Assembly: GCA_028279885.1 (NCBI GenBank)
Contig: JANQMX010000058.1
Span: forward strand, 1 to 64,000
Direction: 5' to 3'
DNA from: Rhodovibrionaceae bacterium
Lineage (GTDB): Bacteria; Pseudomonadota; Alphaproteobacteria; Kiloniellales; DSM-21159
Length of the DNA stretch: 64,000 nucleotides
This document shows, one piece after another, positions 1-9,926 of the stretch (positions are counted from its first letter, which is position 1; the number at the start of each line of letters is the position of its first letter). The notes beneath the pieces were generated by a model. The model ran no database searches. It saw only the letters and a list, made by a program, of their open reading frames with translations, and was not told the DNA's origin. The position numbers were made by a program, and so were the translations under genes.

Positions 1-975
1 CTGATCATCCCGGTGATGATCGCCGCCCGCTACGATGCAGCGACTGGGGTTGCCATCATCATGCTCGGCGCCGGTGTTGGCACTTTGGGCTCGACGATCA
101 ATCCTTTCGCGACGGTGATTGCCGCCGATGCGGCCGGCATTCCCTTCACCGACGGCATCATTCTGCGCTTCGTCATTCTCATTCTCTGTTGGCTCGCCTG
201 CGTCATCTACGTGATGCGCTACGCGGAGCGGGTCAGGCAAAACCCGGAACTCTCCATCGTCGCCGACCGGCGCGAATCGAACGAGGCGCATTTCCTGAAG
301 GGGCGGTCGGTTGGGGATGCGCCCGAGCATCTCGAGTTCACGCCGCTCCGAAAGATCGTGCTGATTCTCTTCGCGTTCACCTTCGGCGTGATGATCTGGG
401 GCGTTTCCGCCGGCGGCTGGTGGATGGCGGAGATGACGGGCCTGTTCCTGGTGGCCGCTATCGTCGTCGGCGTGATCGCCCGGATGAGCGAGGAGGATTT
501 CACCAACACCTTCGTCGATGGCGCCCGCGATCTGCTCGGCGTTGCGCTTGTCATCGGCATCGCGCGCGGCATCGTCGTGGTGATGGACGCCGGCAAGATG
601 ACCGACACGATCCTCTTCTGGGCCGAAGGGGCGGTCAGCGGTCTGTCGCCCATCGCCTTCATCAACACCATGTTCGGCATTGAGGTCGGCTTGTCCTTCT
701 TCGTGCCCTCGTCCTCAGGCCTTGCCGTGCTGACCATGCCGATCATGGCGCCGCTGGCTGACTTTGCCGAGGTGCAGCGCCATCTGGTGGTCACGGCCTA
801 CCAGTCCGCCAGTGGCCTGGTGAATCTGATCAATCCGACTTTTGCCGTCGTCATGGGCGGCCTGGCGCTTGGGCGGGTGCCCTACGAGCGCTGGCTCAAG
901 TTCATGTGGCCGCTGCTGCTTATCCTCGCGGTGATCATCATGGTGTCGATCAGCGTGGGAACCATGCTTGGCTAG
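1..975 (+). CDS. YfcC-family basic amino acid antiporter-like protein, C-terminal part
   Basis: The gene runs in from the left edge, since its frame is open to base 1, and only about the last 324 residues are visible. The visible part has around eight hydrophobic segments. The conserved C-terminal stretch with residues LVNLINPTFAVVMGGLALG resembles YfcC/DcuC-type carriers, a family that includes arginine/ornithine exchangers. It ends 43 bases before arcA on the same strand, so I infer that it imports arginine and exports ornithine for the downstream pathway. Full-length relatives are about 470-500 residues. The substrate is inferred from context only. Confidence 0.72.
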   Translation: MIIPVMIAARYDAATGVAIIMLGAGVGTLGSTINPFATVIAADAAGIPFTDGIILRFVILILCWLACVIYVMRYAERVRQNPELSIVADRRESNEAHFLKGRSVGDAPEHLEFTPLRKIVLILFAFTFGVMIWGVSAGGWWMAEMTGLFLVAAIVVGVIARMSEEDFTNTFVDGARDLLGVALVIGIARGIVVVMDAGKMTDTILFWAEGAVSGLSPIAFINTMFGIEVGLSFFVPSSSGLAVLTMPIMAPLADFAEVQRHLVVTAYQSASGLVNLINPTFAVVMGGLALGRVPYERWLKFMWPLLLILAVIIMVSISVGTMLG

Positions 976-1018
976 TGCGGGAACAGCGCTATCGGGCCGA
1001 AACGGGAGGAAGCCCTAA

Positions 1019-2245
1019 ATGACTTTCGGTGTGCATTCGGAGATCGGCAAGCTGCGCAAGGTCCTGGTGGCGCGGCCGTCGCTGGCGCACGAACGCCTGA
1101 CGCCGGGAAACTGCAACGATCTTTTGTTCGACGATGTCATCTGGGTGCACCAGGCGCGGGTCGACCACGACGACTTTCGCCTCAAGATGAAGGCGCGGGA
1201 CGTGCAGGTCTATGACCTGCAGGACCTGCTGGCCGAAACCTTCGAAAAGTCGCCGGACGCCCGTGCCTTCGTGCTCGATCGCCGCATCACGCCGAACTAT
1301 GTCGGGCCGCTCCTCGCGCGAACGATGCGGCCTTGGCTCGATGAGATGGAACCGGCGCTGTTGGCCCGTCATCTCATGGGCGGGATTGTGGTGTCGGACC
1401 TCCCGAAGAGCGAGGCCACGCCTTGGCTGCTCGAGGCCATGGCGGGCAGCGACTTCCTCGTCGCACCGGTGCCCAATGCGCTGTTCCAGCGCGATCCATC
1501 CTGCTGGATCTACGGTGGCGTCACCTGCAACCCGATGTTTTGGCCGGCGCGCAAGCCTGAGACGCTGTTTCAGCGCACGGTCTATAAGTTCCATCCCATG
1601 TTCAAAGAGGCCGATTTCAAGATCTGGTGGGGCGACAGCGACGAGGACTTCGGCCACGCCAGCATGGAAGGGGGCGATGTCATGCCGATCGGCAAGGGTG
1701 TGGTGCTGATCGGCATGGGCGAGCGGACCACCCGGCAGGCGGTCATGCAGGTTGCCGAGCGCCTCTTCGCTGCCAATGCGGCCGAGCGGGTGATCGCCTG
1801 TGCCATGCCCAAGAGCCGCGCCACTATGCACCTGGATACGGTCTTCTCCTGCCTCGACCACGACAAGGTCACGGCGTTTACGGAGGTGGTCGACCAGATC
1901 ACCTGTTTCACGCTGCGTCCGGACGACAAGCACCGCATCGCCGTTCACAAGGAACGCGGGCACTTCTTCGATCTTTACAAGGAGGCCCTCGGCCTGTCCG
2001 ACCTGCTGGTGATCGGCACCGGCGGCAACGAGTTCCAGCAGGAGCGCGAACAGTGGGACGACGGCAACAACGTCGTCGCCATAGAGCCCGGCGTGGTTGT
2101 CGGCTACGCCCGCAACACCCACACCAACACCCTGCTGCGCAAGGCAGGGATCGAGGTCATCACCATCAGTGGCCAGGAGCTCGGCCGCGGCCGCGGCGGC
2201 GGCCATTGCATGACCTGTCCTCTGCTGCGCGATCCTGCCTACTGA
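1019..2245 (+). CDS. arcA: Arginine deiminase
   Basis: This enzyme hydrolyses L-arginine to citrulline and ammonia, the first step of the arginine deiminase pathway. The 408-residue length is normal. Family signatures are visible: FQRDP at about 156-160, [12 protein letters not shown] starting at His271, and the C-terminal GGGHCMTCP, in which Cys397 is the expected nucleophile. The start is supported by GGGAGGAAG about 8 bases upstream of ATG. The gene sits between a putative amino acid antiporter and arcB. A cytoplasmic enzyme. Confidence 0.95.
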   Translation: MTFGVHSEIGKLRKVLVARPSLAHERLTPGNCNDLLFDDVIWVHQARVDHDDFRLKMKARDVQVYDLQDLLAETFEKSPDARAFVLDRRITPNYVGPLLARTMRPWLDEMEPALLARHLMGGIVVSDLPKSEATPWLLEAMAGSDFLVAPVPNALFQRDPSCWIYGGVTCNPMFWPARKPETLFQRTVYKFHPMFKEADFKIWWGDSDEDFGHASMEGGDVMPIGKGVVLIGMGERTTRQAVMQVAERLFAANAAERVIACAMPKSRATMHLDTVFSCLDHDKVTAFTEVVDQITCFTLRPDDKHRIAVHKERGHFFDLYKEALGLSDLLVIGTGGNEFQQEREQWDDGNNVVAIEPGVVVGYARNTHTNTLLRKAGIEVITISGQELGRGRGGGHCMTCPLLRDPAY

Positions 2246-2287
2246 CTTCGCTCATTACACGCTAGACTAGCCTCAGGGAGACGTTTG

Positions 2288-3289
2288 ATGGCGTTCAATC
2301 TGAAAGGGCGCAGCTTTCTCAAGCTGCTCGATTTCAATCAGCGGGAGGTTCGCTTCCTGCTCGACCTGTCACGCGACCTCAAACGCGCCAAGTATGCCGG
2401 GACCGAGCAGCAGCACCTCAAGGGCAAGAACATTTGCCTGATCTTCGAGAAGACCTCGACCCGAACCATGTGCGCCTTCGAGGTTGCCGCCATGGATCAG
2501 GGCGCAGGCGTGACCTATCTCGGCCCCTCGGGCACGCAGATCGGGCACAAGGAGTCCATGAAGGACACGGCGCGGGTCTTGGGCCGCATGTACGACGCCA
2601 TCGAATACCGCGGCTTTGGCCAAGCGGTGGTGGAGGAGCTGGCCCAGTATGCCGGCGTGCCGGTGTTCAACGGCCTGACCGACGAGTTCCACCCGACGCA
2701 GATGCTGGCCGATCTCCAGACCATGCTGGAGCACAGCGACAAGCCGCTCACCAGCATCGCCTACGCCTTCGTCGGCGACGCGCGCAGCAACATGGGGCAC
2801 TCCTTGATGATCGCCGGCTGCCTAATGGGCATGGACGTGCGTATCGCGACGCCAAAGGCGCTCTGGCCGACCGACGAGTACCTGGGGCCGGCCCGGGAGC
2901 TGGCGGAAACCTACGGCGCCCGCCTCACGCTCACCGAAGACCCGGAGGAAGCGGTTAAGGACTGCGACTTCATCCACACCGATGTCTGGGTGTCGATGGG
3001 AGAGCCGGCCGATGTTTGGGAAGAGCGCATCAAGCTGCTCACCCCCTACCAGGTCAACAAAGCGCTGATGAAGGCCTCGGGCACGCCCACGACCAAGTTC
3101 ATGCATTGTCTGCCGGCGTTCCATAACCGCGAGACCAAGGTCGGCGAGGAGATGTATGAGAAGTTCGGCATTGCCGAGATGGAGGTGACCGAGGAGGTCT
3201 TCGAATCGCCGGCCGGCGTTCAGTTCGAGCAGGCGGAAAACCGCATGCACACCATCAAGGCGGTACTGGTCGCCACCATGGGAAGCTGA
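2288..3289 (+). CDS. arcB: Ornithine carbamoyltransferase, catabolic
   Basis: In this context the enzyme performs phosphorolysis of citrulline to ornithine and carbamoyl phosphate. The 333-residue product has the carbamoyl-phosphate motif STRT at 57-60, the ornithine-side motif HPTQ and the catalytic HCLP at 273-276. I chose the ATG at 2288, preceded by AGGGAG, rather than the TTG codon directly before it. The gene lies 42 bases after arcA and 3 bases before arcC, so the three genes form one operon. The catabolic direction is inferred from the arcA and arcC neighbours, because sequence alone does not separate anabolic from catabolic enzymes. Confidence 0.95.
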   Translation: MAFNLKGRSFLKLLDFNQREVRFLLDLSRDLKRAKYAGTEQQHLKGKNICLIFEKTSTRTMCAFEVAAMDQGAGVTYLGPSGTQIGHKESMKDTARVLGRMYDAIEYRGFGQAVVEELAQYAGVPVFNGLTDEFHPTQMLADLQTMLEHSDKPLTSIAYAFVGDARSNMGHSLMIAGCLMGMDVRIATPKALWPTDEYLGPARELAETYGARLTLTEDPEEAVKDCDFIHTDVWVSMGEPADVWEERIKLLTPYQVNKALMKASGTPTTKFMHCLPAFHNRETKVGEEMYEKFGIAEMEVTEEVFESPAGVQFEQAENRMHTIKAVLVATMGS

Positions 3290-3292
3290 GCG

Positions 3293-4231
3293 ATGCGGGT
3301 CGTCGTTGCCTTGGGCGGCAACGCCTTGCTGCGCCGCGGCCAGGCTTTGACCGCGGAGAACCAGCGGGAGAACGTTCGCATCGCGGCCGAGGCGCTGGCG
3401 CCGATCGCGAAGGAGCACGAACTCGTCGTTTCCCACGGCAACGGCCCGCAGGTCGGCCTTCTGGCGCTGCAGGGCGCTGCCTACAAACCCGATGAAGCCT
3501 ACCCGCTCGACGTCTTGGGTGCCGAGACAGAAGGCATGATCGGCTACATGATCGAGCAGGAGATGGGGAATCTGCTCCCCCAAGAGGTTCCTTTCGCCAC
3601 CATTCTGACGATGATCGAGGTGGACGGCGCCGACCCGGCCTTCCAGCAGCCGACCAAATTCATCGGGCCGGTGTATGACAAGGCAGACGCCGAACGACTG
3701 GCGGCGGAGAAGGGTTGGTCTATCAAGCCAGACGGCGACAAGTGGCGGCGTGTCGTGCCCTCGCCGGCACCGAAGCGCATTTTCGAGCTTCGTCCGATCA
3801 AGTGGCTGCTGGAGAAGGGCAGCATCGTGATCTGCGCCGGCGGGGGCGGGATTCCGACTGTGTATGACAAAAAGGGGAAACTGCACGGCGTCGAGGCCGT
3901 GATCGACAAGGATTTCGCCAGCGAATTGTTGGCGCGCGAACTCGGTGCCGACCTTTTCATCATGGCGACCGATGCCGATGCGGTGTATCTCGATTGGGGA
4001 ACGCCGCAAGCCCGCGGCATAAAGCGCGCTGCGCCAAAGGCGCTGAGCAAGTACGACTTTCCGGCGGGGTCGATGGGGCCGAAGGTGGAGGCGGCCTGCA
4101 ACTTCGCCGAGGCAACGGGCAAGGCGGCTGCAATTGGGGCCTTGGCCGATCTACAGGGTATTGTGATGGGAACGGCAGGCACTACTGTTCATAGCGGGGC
4201 GGCAGACATGGCGCTCCACGAGGTGACCTGA
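3293..4231 (+). CDS. arcC: Carbamate kinase
   Basis: Carbamate kinase transfers phosphate from carbamoyl phosphate to ADP, giving ATP, CO2 and ammonia. This is the energy-yielding step of arginine fermentation. The 312-residue length is typical. Visible motifs are the N-terminal [14 protein letters not shown], the glycine-rich [11 protein letters not shown], the [16 protein letters not shown] segment and the terminal [10 protein letters not shown]. The start lies 3 bases after the arcB stop. The next gene, the V-ATPase B subunit, begins only 28 bases later, so the ATP-making pathway and the ATPase may share a transcript. Confidence 0.95.
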   Translation: MRVVVALGGNALLRRGQALTAENQRENVRIAAEALAPIAKEHELVVSHGNGPQVGLLALQGAAYKPDEAYPLDVLGAETEGMIGYMIEQEMGNLLPQEVPFATILTMIEVDGADPAFQQPTKFIGPVYDKADAERLAAEKGWSIKPDGDKWRRVVPSPAPKRIFELRPIKWLLEKGSIVICAGGGGIPTVYDKKGKLHGVEAVIDKDFASELLARELGADLFIMATDADAVYLDWGTPQARGIKRAAPKALSKYDFPAGSMGPKVEAACNFAEATGKAAAIGALADLQGIVMGTAGTTVHSGAADMALHEVT

Positions 4232-4259
4232 CCCAGCGGCGGAAGGGGGCAAGGCGACG

Positions 4260-5693
4260 ATGTCACGGGAGCTGGTTCGCTATTCCAGGGTGCTGGAGAT
4301 CGTCGGCGATATCCTGAAAGTCCAGGTGCCGGAATCCGCCGCCGCCGAGGGGGCCGCCGCGCGCTTTGGCGATTTGGCGGTGTTGGAGCTGCTGGACGGC
4401 AGCCGCTCCCTGGCGCAGGTCATCAAGATCGAGCGAGACAGGGTGTCCCTGCAGGTCTTCACGGGCACCAAGGGCATCTCGACCGGTGCGACGGTGACCT
4501 TCCTCGGCCACCCCATGCAGGTGATCTATTCACCCAACATCCTCGGCCGCGTGTTCGACGGCACCGGCACGCCGATCGACAGTGGTCCGGACCTCATGAT
4601 GGATCCGAAGGTCGATATCGGCGGGCCGACGGTGAATCCCTGCGAGCGCATCGTGCCCAAGCGCATGATCCGCACCGATGTGCCGATGATCGATATCTTC
4701 AACTCGCTGGTGGAAAGCCAGAAGATCCCGATCTTCTCGGTCTCGGGCGAGCCCTTCAATCCGCTCTTGGCCCGCATCGGCATTCAGGCCGATGCCGACA
4801 TCGTCGTGTTCGGCGGTCTCGGCTTGATCTTCGACGACTACTACACCTTCCGGAAGACCTTCGAGGACGCGGGTGTCTTCTCGCGCACCGTCATGTTCGT
4901 CAATCAGGCCTCCGACCCCATCGTCGAGCGGCTCCTGGTGCCGGACATGGCGCTGGCCGTGGCGGAGCGCTTCGCGGTGGAGGAGGGCAAGCGCGTCCTG
5001 GTGCTGATGAGCGACATGACCGCCTATGCGGACGCCTTGAAGGAGGTCGGCATCGCCATGGAGCGCGTGCCGTCCAACCGCGGCTACATGGGCGATCTCT
5101 ACTCGCAATTGGCCCGCCGTTACGAGAAGGCCTGCGACTACGCCAAGGGCGGCTCGGTCACCGTCCTCACCGTCACCACCATGCCGGGCGACGACGTTAC
5201 CCACCCGGTGCCCGACAACACGGGCTATATCACCGAAGGGCAGTTCTATCTTCACGACGGCGTACTGGATCCCTTCGGCTCGCTGTCCCGCCTGAAGCAG
5301 AACGTCATCGGCAAGGTGACCCGCGAAGACCACGGGCAGATCATGAACACCATGATCCGCTTCTATTCCGGCGCCCGCGATGCGCAGCAGAAGCAGGCCA
5401 TGGCCTTCGATCTCTCGGACTTCGACCATCAGCTTCTCAAGTTTGGTGAGCTGTTCCGGGCGCGCTTTATGGAGATCGACGTCTCCATGCCGCTCGAGGA
5501 GGGGCTCGATCTCTGCTGGCAAACGCTGGCCGAGTGTTTCCGCCCGGAGCAGCTTTTGATGAAGCAGGACCTGGTGGACAAGTACTTCCCGAAGGACCGC
5601 GAGGAGACCACCGAGCTGGTGGTCGACAAACCGGAAGACAGCGCGGTGGAGACAGTGGCAGAAGAGGCGCATGGCGAGGCTGCAGCTCAATAA
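4260..5693 (+). CDS. ntpB: V-type ATP synthase subunit B
   Basis: This is the non-catalytic nucleotide-binding subunit of the V1 head. The 477-residue product has the B-subunit hallmarks SGEPFNPLLARIG, FGGLGLIFDDYY, VLMSDMTAYADALKEV and SNRGYMGDLYSQLARRYE. It has no Walker A P-loop, as expected for B rather than A. The acidic C-terminal tail overlaps the start of the D subunit by 23 bases. It is the first gene of the V-ATPase operon and lies just behind arcC, whereas in the chlamydial or Bacteroidetes type of operon the order begins with E. Confidence 0.95.
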   Translation: MSRELVRYSRVLEIVGDILKVQVPESAAAEGAAARFGDLAVLELLDGSRSLAQVIKIERDRVSLQVFTGTKGISTGATVTFLGHPMQVIYSPNILGRVFDGTGTPIDSGPDLMMDPKVDIGGPTVNPCERIVPKRMIRTDVPMIDIFNSLVESQKIPIFSVSGEPFNPLLARIGIQADADIVVFGGLGLIFDDYYTFRKTFEDAGVFSRTVMFVNQASDPIVERLLVPDMALAVAERFAVEEGKRVLVLMSDMTAYADALKEVGIAMERVPSNRGYMGDLYSQLARRYEKACDYAKGGSVTVLTVTTMPGDDVTHPVPDNTGYITEGQFYLHDGVLDPFGSLSRLKQNVIGKVTREDHGQIMNTMIRFYSGARDAQQKQAMAFDLSDFDHQLLKFGELFRARFMEIDVSMPLEEGLDLCWQTLAECFRPEQLLMKQDLVDKYFPKDREETTELVVDKPEDSAVETVAEEAHGEAAAQ

Positions 5694-6276
5694 GTCCTCG
5701 CTTGCCCGCGAGGCCAAGCACCTGCGGACGTATCAGCGTTTTCTGCCGTCGCTCGATCTCAAACGGCAGCAGCTGACGGCGGAGCGCTCGAAGGCGGCCA
5801 AGGTTTTGGCGGCGACCCGCAAGGAGATCGAAGAGTTCCGAAAAGGCGCTGGTCGAGAGCTGCCGATGTTGGCCAACCGCGATGTGGACCTGAGTGAGCT
5901 GGTGACGGTCACCGGCGTCGAGCTCGGCAGCGAAAATCTGGTCGGCACGACCTTGCCGGTCTTGGAACGGGTTGCGCTGGACACCCGGCCCTACGCTTAT
6001 CTCGCAAAGCCCTATTGGGTCGACGTCGCCGCCGCCAAGCTGCGCCACATGCTGGAGCTGCGCATCCGCGTGCAGGTTGAGGAGCGCCGGCTGGCCTTGT
6101 TGGAGGACGCGGTGAAGACCATCACCCAGCGGGTCAATCTCTTCGACAAGGTCTTGATTCCAAAGGCTAAGGCGAACATCAAGCGCATCAAGATCTACCT
6201 CTCAGACGAAGAGATGGCGGCCGTCGTGCGGTCGAAGATCTCCAAGCGTAAGCGTGCGGAGCACATCGCGGCATGA
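5671..6276 (+). CDS. ntpD: V-type ATP synthase subunit D (central stalk)
   Basis: Subunit D is the central rotor shaft that couples the V1 head to the membrane ring. The 201-residue length is normal. The protein is predicted to be mostly long alpha helix, with a basic N-terminus (MARLQLNKSSLAREAKHLRT) and the conserved C-terminal RVNLFDKVLIPKAKANIKRI, which is diagnostic for the family. Its start lies inside the end of subunit B, and its stop overlaps the next start in an ATGA arrangement, which indicates translational coupling. No subunit F, the usual partner of D, is found in the operon. Confidence 0.93.
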   Translation: MARLQLNKSSLAREAKHLRTYQRFLPSLDLKRQQLTAERSKAAKVLAATRKEIEEFRKGAGRELPMLANRDVDLSELVTVTGVELGSENLVGTTLPVLERVALDTRPYAYLAKPYWVDVAAAKLRHMLELRIRVQVEERRLALLEDAVKTITQRVNLFDKVLIPKAKANIKRIKIYLSDEEMAAVVRSKISKRKRAEHIAA

Positions 6277-8072
6277 GTATCGCGCGCCTCAAGAAGGTCA
6301 GCCTCTGCGGCCTGTCGAAGGAGAAGGAGACGCTGCTCGAGGAGCTGCAGGCGCTCGGCTGTATGCATCTGGTGCCGCTGACGCCGGCGCCTGCGGAGGT
6401 GGAGAAGCAGCTTTCGCCCCGCGCCGATGCGGCCTACAAGGCCCTGCGTTTTCTCACCGATGCACCGCGTCAGCGCCGCCAGGTTCAGCGCGACCCGGAG
6501 TTCGATGTCGACGCGCTCTGTCGTGACGTCCTGGCGCTCAAGCAGGAGACCCGCGACGTCAGCGACCGGCGGGACTTTCTGGAACACCGCATCGCGGCGG
6601 TGGAGCCTTGGGGCGACCTTCACTTTCCGCCCAAGGACAGCCTGGCCCACTATCACCTCTGGTTCTACAGCCTGCCGCTCCACAAGCTGGGGGCGCTTGA
6701 GAAGATCGATCTGCCCTGGCAGATCGTCCACAAGGATCACCGGCTGGCCCACGTCATCGTTATCGCCCGCGACGAGCCACCCGACGATCTGCTGCCGGTG
6801 CCGCGCACCCACACCGGCGCCCTGCCGCTGACGGAGCTCAAGGCGCAGCTCGACGAAGCGGAGATCGAGTTGGAGGAGCTGGTCGCGCGGCGCGAGGCCC
6901 TGACTCGTTACATCTATCTCTTGAGCGCCAATCTGGCGGAGGCCGAGAACCGCGCATCGCTCGCCTTTGCGGATCAGCAGACGCGGGAAGAGGCTGGCAT
7001 TGTCGCCGTTCAAGGCTGGGTGCCGGCGGATGCCATTGCCGGCGTCAAGGCGCTGGCCGGCGAACGGAACCTCGCCTGCTTGCTGGAGGAGCCGGCGCCG
7101 GACGACAAGCCGCCGACCCTGATCGAAGAGGCGGAGGAGCTGCAAGCCGGGGTCGATCTGGCGCTGTTCTACACCGTGCCGCCCTATCGTGGCTGGGATC
7201 CCAGCCTGGTGCTCTTCGCCTCCTTCTCGATCTTCTTCGCCATGATCCTCTCGGACGCCGGCTATGCGGCGGTCCTGATGCTGGGTTTGCTGGCCTACTG
7301 GCGCCGCCTGGGCCACAGCGGCAAGGGACGGGCCTACCGGCTTCTCGGTCTGTCGCTCTTCGGCTGCGCCCTTGTCTATGGCACCCTGGCCGGCAGCTAT
7401 TTCGGCGTCTCGCCGCCGCCCGGCAGCCTGCTGGACCACGTCCACATCATCAACATCAACGACCATCAGAGCATGATGCAGCTCTCGATCATGATCGGCG
7501 TGCTGCACATCGCCCTTGGCAATGGCCTGACGGCCTACGTCAACCGCCGGCGGCTGGTCGCTTTGGCCAATGTCGGCTGGATCATTGGGCTGGCCGGCGG
7601 CACGACGATCGCCTTTGCCCAGTCCGATGCCGAGCTGACGCAGATCGGCTACGGCCTTCTCATCGCCGGCCTCGCGTTGGTCTTCGCGTTTTCGAGCGAA
7701 CGGCCGGTCAGCATACGGCCGAAGGAGATTCTGTTTCGCGGGCTTGACGGCTTGAAGGCCTTGACCGGGGTGATGGGCGCTTTCGGCGACGTGCTGAGCT
7801 ATATGCGCCTCTTTGCCTTGGGCTTGGCCAGCGCGTCCTTGGCGCTCACCTTCAACGAGCTCGCCATGCAGGCGCAGGATGCGCTGCCGGGGCTCGGCCT
7901 GCTGCTCGCCATCCTCATCCTGGTCTGCGGCCATCTGATCAATCTTGGCCTCGCGGTGATGAGCGGCGTGGTCCATGGCCTGCGGCTCAACTTCATCGAG
8001 TTCTACAAGTGGGGAATGCCGGGTGAAGGCGAGGCGTTCCGCAAGTTTGCCCGCAAGGAGGTGCAACCATGA
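6273..8072 (+). CDS. ntpI: V-type ATP synthase subunit I (a-type stator)
   Basis: Subunit I is the membrane stator that holds the ion half-channels. The 599-residue product has a long cytoplasmic helical N-terminal half up to about residue 290 and a membrane half with about seven hydrophobic segments. The segments around PPYRGWDPSLVLFASFSIFF, FGDVLSYMRLFALGLASASL and LNFIEFYKWGMPGEGEAF are typical, and the Arg in YMRLFALGLAS is the expected ion-path arginine. The length is slightly short against 640-residue homologues. ATGA overlaps join it to D upstream and K downstream. Confidence 0.93.
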   Translation: MSIARLKKVSLCGLSKEKETLLEELQALGCMHLVPLTPAPAEVEKQLSPRADAAYKALRFLTDAPRQRRQVQRDPEFDVDALCRDVLALKQETRDVSDRRDFLEHRIAAVEPWGDLHFPPKDSLAHYHLWFYSLPLHKLGALEKIDLPWQIVHKDHRLAHVIVIARDEPPDDLLPVPRTHTGALPLTELKAQLDEAEIELEELVARREALTRYIYLLSANLAEAENRASLAFADQQTREEAGIVAVQGWVPADAIAGVKALAGERNLACLLEEPAPDDKPPTLIEEAEELQAGVDLALFYTVPPYRGWDPSLVLFASFSIFFAMILSDAGYAAVLMLGLLAYWRRLGHSGKGRAYRLLGLSLFGCALVYGTLAGSYFGVSPPPGSLLDHVHIININDHQSMMQLSIMIGVLHIALGNGLTAYVNRRRLVALANVGWIIGLAGGTTIAFAQSDAELTQIGYGLLIAGLALVFAFSSERPVSIRPKEILFRGLDGLKALTGVMGAFGDVLSYMRLFALGLASASLALTFNELAMQAQDALPGLGLLLAILILVCGHLINLGLAVMSGVVHGLRLNFIEFYKWGMPGEGEAFRKFARKEVQP

Positions 8073-8521
8073 ACGAACTGGTCCTGGCTCTGGGATGGAC
8101 TGGTATCTATTCGCCGATGGCGATCGGCGCTATCGGTAGCTCGATCGGCTGCGCAATTGCCGGGCAGGCGGGCATCGGCGCGATGCTGGAGACGGAAGGG
8201 GGCTACGGGCGTTATGTCGGCCTTTCCGCCTTGCCGTCTTCCATGGTGATCTACGGCATCGTCATCATGTTCACCCTCAACCGCGAGGTGACGCCCGAGA
8301 ACGCCGGTGCCCTCTTCGGCATCGGCTTCTTCGCCGGCTTCGCCTTGCTCTATGCGGCGATCTGGCAGGGCCGCGCCTGCGCCTCGGCGATCAACGCCTT
8401 CAAGGAAAAGCCGGAGATCTTCGGTCTCTCGTTGGCACCGGCGGCGATCATCGAGGGCTTTGCCGTTTTCGCCTTCGTCTTTGCCCTGGTGGTCAGCGCC
8501 GGGGTGCCGGGAGCGCAGTGA
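8069..8521 (+). CDS. ntpK: V-type ATP synthase subunit K (rotor ring)
   Basis: The 150-residue protein is a tandem duplication with four membrane helices, as in V-type rotor subunits. Only the second hairpin carries the ion-binding carboxylate, Glu129 in APAAIIEGF, which is the normal pattern for K. By alignment in mind with Enterococcus hirae NtpK, its Thr64-Gln65 pair corresponds here to Ser58-Met59 (LPSSMVIYG), while Gln110 corresponds to Gln100. Loss of one Na+-ligand glutamine hints at H+ rather than Na+ transport; this is an inference. The stop codon overlaps the E start by one base. Confidence 0.93.
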   Translation: MNELVLALGWTGIYSPMAIGAIGSSIGCAIAGQAGIGAMLETEGGYGRYVGLSALPSSMVIYGIVIMFTLNREVTPENAGALFGIGFFAGFALLYAAIWQGRACASAINAFKEKPEIFGLSLAPAAIIEGFAVFAFVFALVVSAGVPGAQ

Positions 8522-9213
8522 TGGCCAAGCGCATTGAAGAGCGGCCTCTCTCCAGCGGCGTCGACGCCCTGATCGAGCGGCTGCGCGAAGAGGGGGTCTC
8601 CGCCGGTCGGGCGGAGGCGGACACGATCCTGGCCGAGGCGCGGGTGCAGGCGAAGCAGATCCTCGACAAGGCCTCCGCCGAAGCCCAGGCGCGGCTGGAA
8701 AGCGCCCGCAAGGAGGCCGATGCCTACCGCGCCGCCGGCGAGGAGGCGCTCAAGACCGCCATGCGCGACACTGTGCTCGACATGAAGGCGACCCTGGCGC
8801 AGCAGTTCAGCGCCGATGTGAAGCGCCTGGTCTCCCACCAGCTTCAGGACCCCGAGGTACTGAAGCGCATGATCCTGGAAGTCGCCGAACGCACGCGCGA
8901 CGGCGCCGATGTGCAGGAGGGCGACGCGCTCGAGATCATCCTTCCCGAAACGGTCGTCGGGCTGCAGGAGCTGCGGCAGAACCCGGAGGAGCTGCGCGAG
9001 GGCACCTTGACCAAGTTCGTCTTCGGCCTGACCGGGGAGATGCTGCGCAGCGGCGTCACCTTCTCGGCCTCCGATGACTTTACCAGCGGCCTGCGCGTCC
9101 ACGTCACGGAAAAGGAGGTGACGCTCGACCTGACAGACGCCGCCGTCGCCTCGCTGCTGCTGCAGCACTTGCAGCCGCGCTTCCGCGCCATCCTGGAAGG
9201 CATCGTCAAGTAA
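8521..9213 (+). CDS. ntpE: V-type ATP synthase subunit E (peripheral stalk)
   Basis: The 230-residue protein has a long charged N-terminal helix at about 10-90, rich in Ala, Glu, Lys and Arg, followed by a compact C-terminal domain. This is the architecture of the E subunit that forms the peripheral stalk and binds the head. Position between K and the DUF2764 gene supports the call, as does the C-terminal LHVTEKEVTLDL-like segment. I chose ATG at 8521, which overlaps the K stop (TGATG), over the in-frame GTG just before it. No separate G/H stalk partner gene is visible, so E may work with DUF2764. Confidence 0.85.
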   Translation: MAKRIEERPLSSGVDALIERLREEGVSAGRAEADTILAEARVQAKQILDKASAEAQARLESARKEADAYRAAGEEALKTAMRDTVLDMKATLAQQFSADVKRLVSHQLQDPEVLKRMILEVAERTRDGADVQEGDALEIILPETVVGLQELRQNPEELREGTLTKFVFGLTGEMLRSGVTFSASDDFTSGLRVHVTEKEVTLDLTDAAVASLLLQHLQPRFRAILEGIVK

Positions 9214-9218
9214 CCGAG

Positions 9219-9926
9219 ATGCCCGCAGTCGAGACTCACCAGGACGCCTACGTCGCGCTGATTGCCTCCCTGCCCAGCCGGGAGACGCTGTTCGTTGCCA
9301 AGCAGGCGCCTCTATCCCGTCTCAAGCTCGATCAGCGTTTGCGCGTCTTGAGCGATGAGGACAGCGCCACCCTGAAGATGATCGAGGACGCGCTGGACTG
9401 GCGCAGCCTGCCGATGAAGGTCACCGAGCGGGATGTGATCAACCGCTCTCGCCGGATTCTACAGCATGTCGACAACGAGACCCTGCAGCAGATCGTGCGC
9501 GACCGGTTGGAGATTCGCACCTGCATTGCCGCCCTGCGGCGGCGTGCGCTGGGCGAAGGAGCGCCCTCCAAGGACACGCCTTGGGGCATCGGCCGCTGGG
9601 TCGACCACATTGCGCGCAACTGGACCGAGCCGACCTTCCGCCTCGACGGCGTCTTTCCCTGGCTGCGCGAGGCCAACCGTCTCATGCGCGAGGGGGACAC
9701 CGTGGCGCTCGAACGGCTCGTGCTTGCGGAGGCGGACAAGCGTTTGCGGCGCCTGGCCGGAGAGCATCTCTTCGACTTCGAGGCCGTCGTCATCTACGTG
9801 CTGCAGTGGAGCATGGTCGATCGCTGGAGCCGCTACAATGCGGAGGTCGCCGTGCGCCGTTTCGACGACCTCACGGAAGCGGGCCTTGGCCGCTTCGCGT
9901 CTCTGAGCTTTGAGGGAGAGGGTTGA
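9219..9926 (+). CDS. DUF2764-family V-ATPase-associated protein
   Basis: The 235-residue soluble, charged protein matches the DUF2764 family, found between E and A in V-ATPase operons of Chlamydiae, Bacteroidetes and some Proteobacteria. It occupies the place where other operons carry subunit C. The sequence shows the typical N-terminal segment YVALIASLPSRETLF and a C-terminal FDFEAVVIYVLQWSMVDRWSRYN. It overlaps the A subunit by one base. Its role is not established here; a C-like socket or stalk function is a reasonable guess. The family assignment rests on pattern and position, not on a search. Confidence 0.78.
   Translation: MPAVETHQDAYVALIASLPSRETLFVAKQAPLSRLKLDQRLRVLSDEDSATLKMIEDALDWRSLPMKVTERDVINRSRRILQHVDNETLQQIVRDRLEIRTCIAALRRRALGEGAPSKDTPWGIGRWVDHIARNWTEPTFRLDGVFPWLREANRLMREGDTVALERLVLAEADKRLRRLAGEHLFDFEAVVIYVLQWSMVDRWSRYNAEVAVRRFDDLTEAGLGRFASLSFEGEG

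Noticed and set aside
6195..8066. 623-residue open frame antisense to subunit I
   Set aside because: It mirrors the well-supported ntpI gene, is full of His/Arg/Gln/Asp, has no ribosome site and no domain. Long antisense frames are common in GC-rich DNA.
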